A stretch of DNA of 49,714 nucleotides from GCA-002728855 sp036340635 (GTDB lineage Bacteria; Bacteroidota; Bacteroidia; Flavobacteriales; Flavobacteriaceae), in the NCBI GenBank assembly GCA_036340635.1, contig JAYYYF010000008.1, forward strand, positions 1 to 49,714, read 5' to 3'. The position numbers were made by a program, and so were the translations under genes. The notes below the pieces were generated by a model. That model saw only the letters and a list, made by a program, of their open reading frames with translations. It was not told the DNA's origin and did no database searches. Positions 33,996 to 42,460 of this stretch are shown in pieces; the stretch's first letter is position 1; each line of letters opens with the position of its first letter.

Positions 33996-36391
33996 ATTTC
34001 ACTGATTTCTTTTTCCTTATTTGACCTTGATGGAGCAAATTCTTTCTTATCAATTATAGCTTTTGATATTATCTCACATAAAATTTCTGATGTCTCTCCA
34101 TCTATTTGTACTAATCTAGAATCTCTCCACATTCTTGTAATTGGATAGTCCTCTATATACCTATAACTCCCAAACATTTCTATACATTGAAAGGTTACCC
34201 TGTCACAAAGTTGATTAGCTAAAAGTTTAGCCATTGAAGCTTCTTTAAATAGGTAATCTCCTCTTTCAAATCTAGTATAAAGGTTAGACAAAAACTGCCT
34301 AATTAATTGAACCTCTGAGGCCATTTTTGCAATCCGGTGTCTTAATACTTGAGATTTTGAAATTGGATCTTCAACTTCCTGAAGATCTTTAATATATTTT
34401 ATAGTTGTTTCAAGAGCAAATTGAGAAGTACCTAACAAAATAGTGGCCTTTGATAATCTCTCAGATATAAAATGATCCATTAAATTAAATTCTTTGTTTT
34501 CATCTCCTAATAAATTTTCAATAGGGACAATAACGTTGTCAAAACTAATTTTGGCAATATCTGAAGTGTATCCCCCCAAATTTTTTAGTTTTATAGCTGT
34601 TATCCCTGGTCGATCCTTTTCAATTAAAATCATCCTAACACCTTCTTTTGACTTTGAATTTGGATCAATTTTAACAGTAGTTAAAATATAGTCGCTATTA
34701 ACACCATTTGTGACAAAGGTTTTAGATCCATTTATTATGTAATTGTCTCCATTTTTTATAGCAGTAGTTCTAATACTATTAGGATCAGACCCTGTAAAAG
34801 GTTCAGCAAAGGCAACACAACCAATTAAATCCCCCTTAATTCCTGGGGCTAAATATTTTTGTTTTTGAACTTCATTTCCTTTAGCATTTATATGCATTAA
34901 CGATAAATAAAAATGTGAAGCTATGGTAGCTGCAAATCCATTAGAATTAACGCGAGATATTTCCTCAAGAATTATAACTGTATACCAAATATCAACATTG
35001 GTCCCTCCATATTTCTTTTCATAGGACATTCCAAAAAATCCCCTTTTCCCGAACTTTTTGTATATCTCTCTTGGTATTTCGCCCTTTTTTTTCCAATTAT
35101 CAATAAATGGAATTACTTCTTTATTCAAAAATTTCCTTACCGAATTCCTAAACAGTTCACGGTGATCAAATCCCATCTGATAAAGTGCCCCAATAGGGTT
35201 AGAAAAAAAAATTTCTGAAGAACTTTCTGAATCTTTTTCTTTTTCATACTCAACATCGTCAATAACCATTTTAGATATTATCTCACGCATAATTTCTGAT
35301 GTGCCAGCACCTATTGTGCCAGCGCGAACATCTCGATACATTCTTGCCATTGGATAATCCTCCATATATCCATAACCCCCATAGAACTGCAAACATTGGG
35401 TAGCTACTTTTTCATGAAGCTCAGTACAAACTAATTTTGCCATTGAACACAATTTTACATCATACATGCCTCGACCAAAAATATTACAGCAATAATATCC
35501 GAAAGCTTTAAGTGCTTCAGTTTCAGATGAAAGTTGGGCAATCCGATGTCTTAATACTTGAAAAGTATCTATTGTCTTTCCAAAAGCCTTCCTCTGAGAC
35601 ATATACTCCAAAGACTTTTCTATGGCATATTCCATAGATGAAACTGCAGAGGGAATAAAACACAATCTTTCAAGTTGTAGACCATTCATTAAATACTTAA
35701 AGCCTAAGCCTTCTTCTCCAATCAAATTTTCAGCAGGAACTTTTACATTGTCAAAGCTTAATTCTGCAGTATCTGAACAATGCCATCCAAGCTTATTTAG
35801 TTTTGTCTTTTGAATTCCTTTCGCCTTCAAATCAATCGCTAAAAGGCTAACTCCTTTTGACCTTTTATTAGGATCGGTTTTGACTACAGCAACAACAAAA
35901 TCTCCAAAGTAAGCATTTGTTATAAAGGTTTTTGCCCCATTAACTAAATAGTAATCTCCTGTCTTTATTGCTTTTGTCTTAATGTTCTGGGTATCTGATC
36001 CAGTCCCTGGTTCACTTATGCCAATACAACCAATCAATTCTCCAGAAATAATACCTGGCAAATATTTTTGCTTTATTTGATTCGAACCATACTTTACTAT
36101 ATATGGACCGGCCATATATTGTGCAGCTTGCTGAGCAATTGTGAATCCTCCGCTATTTAGTCTGCCTAATTCCTCATTAAAAACAACGTCAAAGAAAAAA
36201 TCTAAATCACTGCCTCCATATTCTTTTGGGTAGGAAAGTCCAAGATATCCCATAGTTCCCATTTTTTTCCATATCTCTCTTGGTATTTGCTGCTCTTTTT
36301 CCCATTTATCAATGTTAGGCAAAACTTCTCTTTCAAAAAATTCTCTTAAGCTTGCTCGAAATAATTTATGCTCCTCTCTAAAATATTTCAT
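33992..36391 (-). CDS. Tandem two-domain acyl-CoA dehydrogenase
   Basis: One 799-residue frame holds two full ACAD domains, about 1-378 and 406-783, joined by an acidic/Ser linker. Domain 1 has S-E-P-G-T-G-S-D (126-133), a probable catalytic Glu241 in L-E-R-L, Q-R-K-A-F-G (266-271) and Q-F-Y-G-G-Y-G-Y (335-342). Domain 2 keeps A-E-P-F-T-G-S-D (529-536) and Glu644 in S-E-R-L. Ungapped alignment shows QRxxFG replaced by D-L-Q-E-V-E (669-674) and QxxGGxGY by E-M-F-G-S-Y-R-Y (738-745). The fusion is about twice normal length, like FadE34 (ChsE3) of Mycobacterium. It starts 7 bases after the PECR-like SDR. Confidence 0.92.
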   Translation of the reverse strand: MKYFREEHKLFRASLREFFEREVLPNIDKWEKEQQIPREIWKKMGTMGYLGLSYPKEYGGSDLDFFFDVVFNEELGRLNSGGFTIAQQAAQYMAGPYIVKYGSNQIKQKYLPGIISGELIGCIGISEPGTGSDTQNIKTKAIKTGDYYLVNGAKTFITNAYFGDFVVAVVKTDPNKRSKGVSLLAIDLKAKGIQKTKLNKLGWHCSDTAELSFDNVKVPAENLIGEEGLGFKYLMNGLQLERLCFIPSAVSSMEYAIEKSLEYMSQRKAFGKTIDTFQVLRHRIAQLSSETEALKAFGYYCCNIFGRGMYDVKLCSMAKLVCTELHEKVATQCLQFYGGYGYMEDYPMARMYRDVRAGTIGAGTSEIMREIISKMVIDDVEYEKEKDSESSSEIFFSNPIGALYQMGFDHRELFRNSVRKFLNKEVIPFIDNWKKKGEIPREIYKKFGKRGFFGMSYEKKYGGTNVDIWYTVIILEEISRVNSNGFAATIASHFYLSLMHINAKGNEVQKQKYLAPGIKGDLIGCVAFAEPFTGSDPNSIRTTAIKNGDNYIINGSKTFVTNGVNSDYILTTVKIDPNSKSKEGVRMILIEKDRPGITAIKLKNLGGYTSDIAKISFDNVIVPIENLLGDENKEFNLMDHFISERLSKATILLGTSQFALETTIKYIKDLQEVEDPISKSQVLRHRIAKMASEVQLIRQFLSNLYTRFERGDYLFKEASMAKLLANQLCDRVTFQCIEMFGSYRYIEDYPITRMWRDSRLVQIDGETSEILCEIISKAIIDKKEFAPSRSNKEKEISEI

Positions 36392-36398
36392 CTCTTTA

Positions 36399-37202
36399 TT
36401 AAATAAGTGACTTCATCAAATTAAAAAGCCCCATTCTATCCCCTGAAAGATGTTCTAGTCCATCCACAGGTATAGTAATTCCACTAATGTATGAAGAAAG
36501 TGGCGAAGCAAGAAATACAACTGAATTGGCTACATCTAATGGGGTTCCAAATCTTTTCATTAAATTCTTTTTCTCAAACTTTTTCAAAAAAGTTTTAAAA
36601 ACTTCTGGATATGAATCTAAGCCTGAAGTAGCTATAGTGCCTGGTGCAATAGCATTGACCCTTATTTCATGTTGAGCCCATTCTTGGCCTAATGTTTTAG
36701 TAAGGTTCTCAACTCCAGCTCTTGCCGCTCCAGTATGAGCCATTCCAGGGAACCCTCTAAAAACATTTGCTGTTATGTTAACTATATTTCCTTTTTTTTG
36801 CGGAATAAAAAATTTATTTGCACTGGCATGACACATGTTAAATGTCCCGTTTAAATTATTGTTTATTACCGCAGCCCATCCTTTTTGAGACATCACTTCA
36901 GCAGGAGCAGGAAATTGTCCTCCGGCATTATTAATTAAAATATCCAGTTTCCCAAATTTTTTCTTTATCCAATTGTTTAGATCTTCTATTTTTTCTGTTT
37001 TTCTAATATCGCATACCTTAAAATGGCAAACTCCATTTTCCGAAAGATTTTTCGATGATTTAACCAAATTAGATTGATCCCTAGAAGTAATTATTACGAC
37101 TGCCCCTAGCTCAATAAAAAGTTCTGCAATGCCATAGCCTATTCCAGTTCCTCCACCAGTAACCAAAACAATTTTCCCCTTAAAAAGTCCTCTAGAATAC
37201 AT
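36399..37202 (-). CDS. SDR, PECR-like enoyl-CoA reductase family
   Basis: This 267-residue SDR has T-G-G-G-T-G-I-G (15-22) and N-N-A-G-G-Q-F-P-A-P (91-100). At the catalytic YxxxK position it has Thr157 and Arg161 (T-G-A-A-R-A-G-V). That replacement, with the G-G-Q-F segment, matches peroxisomal trans-2-enoyl-CoA reductase (PECR) and 2,4-dienoyl-CoA reductases, which differ from classical SDRs here. It probably reduces a double bond in an unsaturated acyl-CoA with NADPH. It is the first gene of the nine-gene operon, 171 bases after the TonB-dependent receptor. Confidence 0.88.
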   Translation of the reverse strand: MYSRGLFKGKIVLVTGGGTGIGYGIAELFIELGAVVIITSRDQSNLVKSSKNLSENGVCHFKVCDIRKTEKIEDLNNWIKKKFGKLDILINNAGGQFPAPAEVMSQKGWAAVINNNLNGTFNMCHASANKFFIPQKKGNIVNITANVFRGFPGMAHTGAARAGVENLTKTLGQEWAQHEIRVNAIAPGTIATSGLDSYPEVFKTFLKKFEKKNLMKRFGTPLDVANSVVFLASPLSSYISGITIPVDGLEHLSGDRMGLFNLMKSLI

Positions 37203-37286
37203 TTTGAAATATTAATTATTTAAAGGCTTAACAATCTACACATTTTCTAAAAACTAAAATACCAATAAGCCTTAAACTTAAAGAAG

Positions 37287-37310
37287 AAAGAGCAACTTAC
37301 GTTGCTCTTT
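37287..37310 (-). terminator. Hairpin after the TonB-dependent receptor gene
   Basis: Ten-base perfect arms AAAGAGCAAC (37287-37296) and GTTGCTCTTT (37301-37310) enclose a four-base loop. On the minus strand the stem is followed by a T-rich run. It would end or weaken the receptor transcript before the downstream SDR-led operon. Confidence 0.7.
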
Positions 37311-37373
37311 CTATTCCCTTAACCGCACCCCGTTAAAAGTACTTTTCAGGGTTACCAGACACTAAATTAATTT

Positions 37374-40300
37374 TTATTGGAAAGAATATGTTGCTGTTAC
37401 AACTGTTCTTCTTCCAATTACAGGCATTCCTGGCATTGCTCTATACCTTTCATCAAACAAATTCGATGCAGACAAATTTAGATTTACTCCATTATCAAAC
37501 TTATATCCAAGATTAACATCAATAAGATCTTTTTCTTGGACTGTTCCTCCATATTCTCCTTGGTTGGATTCAAACGAATCGTCATGCTGATATGTTACAC
37601 TTCCAAAAAATCCTTTTCCAACACCACCATACATTATTCCTCCTCTATATTTGACTTTCGGAGTATTTAAATATGCTTCAAATGGAAGATCATCATCTCC
37701 AACAGCCCAATAGTTTTGGCTAAGGTATGACCCATTTGCCCAAAGAGTAACTTTGTCATTAACATAATATTCCAGAGCAATATCTGTTCCCCAGTGACTT
37801 CTTACAGCATCACCAAATCTTCTATATCCCGCAGGTGAGTGAACCATGCCATCTCCTTTAGGAGATTCCGCTGATTCAATAGCTCCAAAAATTGGAAATG
37901 CAGCACTAGCAGCATTCCAAAAGCTCGTCGCTCCAGGAGTGTCATCCCCAGCACCAGCACCATAAACTCCTCCTATAATCTGTGCTAATCCAGCAACTAC
38001 TGTAGGTACAGTACCTGCCACTTGTGCTGTTATTGCATCTACTAAAGAAGGTACTCCAGGTATGCCTCCAGCTGCCAATACATTAAAGTCCCAACCGTTT
38101 GTAGCTGCCAATGATTGATATGCTGCAGTAACTTGTGGGGTAGCTATTCCAGTAACTGCGGCCGTTACTCCAGCTGTTAAACCAGCTGCGGCATCCCCAC
38201 CAACTGCAGTTCCCATCTCCGATGTTAAAGTATCAGAATTTGCTATCAACCAATAACTAGGTCCAACGGCAGCAAACTGAGTAAATCCTTTTCTATTATA
38301 GGTGTAGAAATCTACGGAAACGCCTAATTTATCATCCCAAATTCCCTTATATCCAACTTCAAAAGAATTTTGATATTCTATCTTAGATTTTTCTGCACCT
38401 GCTAAAGCAGGATTAAATGCCCGTGGCAAACGACTTTCTGCGGCAGCATTTGCTAAATCAAAAACATCATACGCATAAAGCGTTCCATGTGACCCAGATG
38501 GGCCTGCATAAGATGCAAGGAAAGCATTAACAAGTGGTAGAAAAGGTGACAAGGCTGCAACGTTTGGATCTGGGGCGCTAGTTAATGGGTTAATTCCATT
38601 AGCAATAAAAAAGTTTATAGCTGCATCAGAGCCTGACTTAATAGCTCCGTAAGGCACTGCCAAAGGTAACCCAGTTATAGATGTTGGGAAATCATTGTCT
38701 CCAGGCAATAATGTTGAGTCAATAAACCCATTTGGATTTATAGTTTGAACATCATTTTGACCACTTAACCATACATCAAATACAGCTGCTTGAACTGTAG
38801 AAACAGGAAAATCAATATACTGATTCAATGAAGTTGGTCCAGTAGTAGCAACGTTGTAGGAAACTCTGAAAGTATTCTTCTCATCAGCCTTATAAACTAA
38901 AGCAACCCTAGGAGCAAATCCTCCTTCATCCATAAAGTTAAAGGTGTCATATCTCACAGCATAATTTAAATCAAGTTGATCAGTTATAGCAGAAGTTCCT
39001 TGAGCATAAGCCCCCATTATCGTATACTGGTCATCATCATCAAACCTTCCATAAAGAGTATAATCAGAATTCGTTTCCGTGTCCCTGTAATCAGCTCCTA
39101 TTGTAAAGTTTGTATTTAAAAAATCTGGAACATCAAAATTATACTGAATCTGAGCTTCCAAAGAATTTCTCGAAGCAACTTGTCTAAGACCTGTGTTGTA
39201 TAAAAATGTAGGGTTCTCAGCTGTTCCTCCGTCATTTGCGTTGTAATAAGCCTGAGCAAAAAGTCCTCCAGATCGATATCTTCCTTGTACCCACCAATCA
39301 GTTCCTTGAGTATAACCTGGTCCTTGAGAGTTAAAAAATAATCCTCCTCCATTTGCAATACCAGCAGCTAAAACAGCTGAAGTATTGGTGTCGGGTCGAT
39401 ATTCAAGAGTGAAATTGGCAGATTGATTTTTAAATTCATTAATCATTGGGTTTCCATCACCATCTTGATCTAGATCGGTCTGGGATAAAAGGATTGCTCC
39501 AGCAGCTGTATTATTAACTTGTTTGTTTTTTACTAAAGGTTGAGATACCGTTGTAGCTAAAGCAGCTATTCGACCAGCATCTTCAACTGGATCCAGTTGA
39601 AAATCATTACCTTTTCTAAAACTAGCATTTATTTTATATCCTAGTTTTTTATCATCACTTGCCCAAGCATGTCTCATGGTAAATCCTTGAAGTTCCATAC
39701 TACCAGCCATAAGTTCAATTGTTGTCCCTGGATGATCTATAGCACTTTTCGATAAAAAGTGAACGACACCTGAAGTTACACCTGGACCATACATAGCAGA
39801 TCCTGATCCTCTGACAACCTCAATCCTATCAATATCCATATTTGAAAGACCTGACTGAAAAGTAAAAAAGGTTCCTGCAGCAGGCGTTACAAGATATCTA
39901 TAGTCTAAAATAGGGAAAGTAGACGTTCCAAAAACCCCAGCACCAGCTCTCATTTCAATATTTAATGAATTTGCAGATTGCTGTTGAAGCTGAACTCCAG
40001 GAACATTCATAAGATTCCTGACAGGATCAACTGCCGTAACAGAATTTTCAATATCTCTTGAACTAACGATAGAAACTGATGCGGGTGCATCTAAAACTTT
40101 CTCTCGTTTCCTAGAGGCAGAAACTATTACAGCGTCTAAATCATTCCCTCCAGGAATTAAAGAAACTGAAATATCTTGATCTTCTGAAGTAACTTCAATG
40201 GTTTGACTTTGAAACCCTAAATAACTTATTTCAAGTTGGACAGGCAGTGGAAGTGAAGTTGCGATGGTAAAGTTCCCATCAAAATCTGTTGTGGTTCCAA

Positions 40301-40454
40301 AATTAGTTCCTGAAATCACAATATTCACACCTGGCAACGCTTCTTGATCTCCAGTGGAGACAGAACCACTTATAGTGGTTTGCGCAAGAGCAAAATTGAA
40401 AAACAGCATAGACATAAACATCATAGCTGTTTTAAATAAAAATTTAGTTCTCAT
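37374..40454 (-). CDS. TonB-dependent outer membrane receptor with carboxypeptidase-regulatory-like N-domain
   Basis: The 1026-residue protein has a signal peptide (1-24), a CarboxypepD_reg-like domain (about 27-100), a plug (about 118-237, with I-E-V-V-R-G-S-G-S-A-M-Y-G-P-G), and a beta-barrel ending in aromatic Y-S-F-Q. It imports a large or scarce ligand at the outer membrane with energy from TonB-ExbBD, which are not in the window. No SusD partner follows, so polysaccharide uptake is unlikely. Two segments, about 555-695 and 744-860, are unusually long and rich in Ala, Gly and Val, suggesting hydrophobic extracellular loops. Position between an acyl-CoA synthetase and the ACAD operon suggests a lipid-like ligand. 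Confidence 0.9.
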   Translation of the reverse strand: MRTKFLFKTAMMFMSMLFFNFALAQTTISGSVSTGDQEALPGVNIVISGTNFGTTTDFDGNFTIATSLPLPVQLEISYLGFQSQTIEVTSEDQDISVSLIPGGNDLDAVIVSASRKREKVLDAPASVSIVSSRDIENSVTAVDPVRNLMNVPGVQLQQQSANSLNIEMRAGAGVFGTSTFPILDYRYLVTPAAGTFFTFQSGLSNMDIDRIEVVRGSGSAMYGPGVTSGVVHFLSKSAIDHPGTTIELMAGSMELQGFTMRHAWASDDKKLGYKINASFRKGNDFQLDPVEDAGRIAALATTVSQPLVKNKQVNNTAAGAILLSQTDLDQDGDGNPMINEFKNQSANFTLEYRPDTNTSAVLAAGIANGGGLFFNSQGPGYTQGTDWWVQGRYRSGGLFAQAYYNANDGGTAENPTFLYNTGLRQVASRNSLEAQIQYNFDVPDFLNTNFTIGADYRDTETNSDYTLYGRFDDDDQYTIMGAYAQGTSAITDQLDLNYAVRYDTFNFMDEGGFAPRVALVYKADEKNTFRVSYNVATTGPTSLNQYIDFPVSTVQAAVFDVWLSGQNDVQTINPNGFIDSTLLPGDNDFPTSITGLPLAVPYGAIKSGSDAAINFFIANGINPLTSAPDPNVAALSPFLPLVNAFLASYAGPSGSHGTLYAYDVFDLANAAAESRLPRAFNPALAGAEKSKIEYQNSFEVGYKGIWDDKLGVSVDFYTYNRKGFTQFAAVGPSYWLIANSDTLTSEMGTAVGGDAAAGLTAGVTAAVTGIATPQVTAAYQSLAATNGWDFNVLAAGGIPGVPSLVDAITAQVAGTVPTVVAGLAQIIGGVYGAGAGDDTPGATSFWNAASAAFPIFGAIESAESPKGDGMVHSPAGYRRFGDAVRSHWGTDIALEYYVNDKVTLWANGSYLSQNYWAVGDDDLPFEAYLNTPKVKYRGGIMYGGVGKGFFGSVTYQHDDSFESNQGEYGGTVQEKDLIDVNLGYKFDNGVNLNLSASNLFDERYRAMPGMPVIGRRTVVTATYSFQ

Positions 40455-40603
40455 GTTTTAAAAATTAATTAATATCTGGTTTTTTGTTTAAGCAATATAG
40501 TACCTTTTATTGAATTTACATCTGTTTTAATCTCATAAAAAGGTTTCGGTTTAGTCTCTAAAAGTGCCCAATATCTTCTCCATTAAGCTTGTAAAAGGTA
40601 GGT

Positions 40604-42277
40604 TTAGACAAAAATTACATTCTTTTTATCATCACTCCATTTCATGTAATTGGGCATGTATTTTTTGTCAATTTCTGTCCTTTTAATTTTAAGCGTGGGA
40701 GTGGTCATTCCGTTTTCAACATTCCAGTCCTCATTTAAAACAATTAAGGTTGATATTTTTTTATAGTTATCTAGAGAAGCATTTATTTTTGTAAGTAATG
40801 TGTTTAATTCTCCATCCAAAGCAGATTTCTCTTTTTCTTTACCAATATCAGATAAAGTCGCCAAACAAATGGGTTGAGGAAGTCCAATCCCGGCAACACA
40901 GACTTGTTCAAAATCAGTAACTTCTCCAAAATAATGCTCCAAAAGTAAAGGTTCAATAAACTTGCCTTTAGATGTCTTAAAGGTGTCCTTGACTCTCCCA
41001 GTTATGAAAAGATAACCTTCTTCGTCCATATAACCCTGATCTCCTGTGTGAAGCCATCCGTTTACTATTGTCTTTGAAGTAGTTTTTTCATCTTTATAAT
41101 AACCATCCATTAAAAAAGGTCCCCGCATTAAAATTTCTCCATTTTTTGAATCAATTTTTAATTCAACTCCTGTTTGAGCTATCCCAACTGACCCAGGTTT
41201 ATTTGTTATTTTCCCATCAAGTTGAGTTGTAATCGCACAATTTTCAGTCATCCCATAGCCATTTGTTATATCAATCCCTATTTTTCTAAACCAAACTCTT
41301 TGACTCTCTTGCATTGGTGCAGCCCCTGAAACTTTTGCTCTAGCACGGCTTAATCCAAGAGCTTTTTTAAACTTCTTTTTTAAAAGACTTGAGATTAAAG
41401 GAATTCTTAATAAGGTGGTCAGTTTTTTCTGGGGTAATTTGCCAAGAATACCAAGTTGAAATTTGGTCCATATTCTAGGGACCGCAAAAAATACTGTCGG
41501 CTGAGTAGCCTGAAGGTTTGCTGAAAAAGTTTCCAAAGATTCAGCAAATGAAATAGTACCCCCAAATCTAAGACAAGTATGTTCAACTACAACTCTTTCT
41601 GCTATATGGTTAAGTGGTAAATAAGAAAAGAAATGATTATCCCCATTAAAATTTATTTTAAGTGGATTCGAATCATGAGTAAGAACCTTTGTTTCATCAT
41701 TTGCTCCGTATGATAGGACTACACCTTTAGGTGTTCCAGTAGTCCCTGAGGTAAAAATAATTGTCCATGGATCACTTAGTTTTGGCACGTGAACCTTTTC
41801 AATTGGTTCAAATTTATCTATAAAATCAAACCACTGATGCCCTTCGCTAACATTCGAGTGATCTTTGTATGTTGGAAATGCAATTATTGGCATATCTTTT
41901 GGAACTCCTTTCTTCATTTCATCCCAAATTTCCATCTTACCAACAAAAAGAGCATCAACGTCTCCAAGATTCAACAACTCTTCTATCTCTTTTGATCCTA
42001 AAGTTGGGAAAAAAGGAACTGAAATGTAACCTGCCATTAAAATTGCTAGATCAGCAATGATCCATTCCCTACAATTTTTAGAAACTAATCCAATATGAGC
42101 ATTTTCTCTAAGACCAAGTGATTTAAGACCATTAGCTAATTTTCTCGCCATATCACCAACTTCACCCCATGTATAAACTTCCCATTTCTCACCAAATGGT
42201 TGTTTTAAAAAAGGCTTGTCTCTTAATTTTTCTTCCCACTCATAAAATTTCAAGTCAAATTTTTCTGAATTTTTCAT
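40604..42277 (-). CDS. AMP-dependent acyl-CoA synthetase (long-chain type)
   Basis: The 557-residue ANL-superfamily enzyme activates a carboxylic acid to acyl-AMP and then acyl-CoA. The P-loop reads T-S-G-T-T-G-T-P-K-G (about 179-188). The adenine motif is Y-G-M-T-E and the hinge region L-H-T-G-D-Q-G-Y, followed by I-T-G-R-V-K-D. The family resembles FadD/long-chain enzymes, without the N-terminal extension. It precedes the TonB-dependent receptor by 149 bases and probably feeds the ACAD operon with activated substrate. Confidence 0.92.
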   Translation of the reverse strand: MKNSEKFDLKFYEWEEKLRDKPFLKQPFGEKWEVYTWGEVGDMARKLANGLKSLGLRENAHIGLVSKNCREWIIADLAILMAGYISVPFFPTLGSKEIEELLNLGDVDALFVGKMEIWDEMKKGVPKDMPIIAFPTYKDHSNVSEGHQWFDFIDKFEPIEKVHVPKLSDPWTIIFTSGTTGTPKGVVLSYGANDETKVLTHDSNPLKINFNGDNHFFSYLPLNHIAERVVVEHTCLRFGGTISFAESLETFSANLQATQPTVFFAVPRIWTKFQLGILGKLPQKKLTTLLRIPLISSLLKKKFKKALGLSRARAKVSGAAPMQESQRVWFRKIGIDITNGYGMTENCAITTQLDGKITNKPGSVGIAQTGVELKIDSKNGEILMRGPFLMDGYYKDEKTTSKTIVNGWLHTGDQGYMDEEGYLFITGRVKDTFKTSKGKFIEPLLLEHYFGEVTDFEQVCVAGIGLPQPICLATLSDIGKEKEKSALDGELNTLLTKINASLDNYKKISTLIVLNEDWNVENGMTTPTLKIKRTEIDKKYMPNYMKWSDDKKNVIFV

Positions 42278-42336
42278 CTTATATCTTTTTTAAATTTCAG
42301 ATGCCATTGGCCTGTTCTCCACTAGCAACATAGTAG

Positions 42337-42369
42337 TAAATATAAGTTTTTATCCTTAAGATTCACAAA
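42337..42369 (-). promoter_or_regulatory. Candidate promoter of the acyl-CoA synthetase gene
   Basis: On the minus strand TTTG (42369-42366) is followed after 21 bases by TATATTTA (42344-42337), one mismatch from the TAnnTTTG -7 box. It lies 60 bases upstream of the ATG at 42277, in the 183-base divergent gap with the acyltransferase gene. Confidence 0.4.
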
Positions 42370-42460
42370 AAGGTTTATTAGTTGATTCCTGCTGCTTAGA
42401 ATAAATATTAATGTATAATAGGATAATTATTATCTTTCAAAAATTAAAATTTATTATACA

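Noticed and set aside
33992..36391. Two separate ACAD genes joined by a sequencing error
   Set aside because: The frame runs through a plausible linker with no stop or start between domains, and fused ACADs are known (FadE34); an assembly artefact cannot be fully excluded without relatives.
37223..37273. Eight-base inverted arms AAGGCTTA and TAAGCCTT in the leader of the PECR-like SDR
   Set aside because: The spacer is 35 bases and the region is AT-rich; chance pairing is likely and no T-tract follows.
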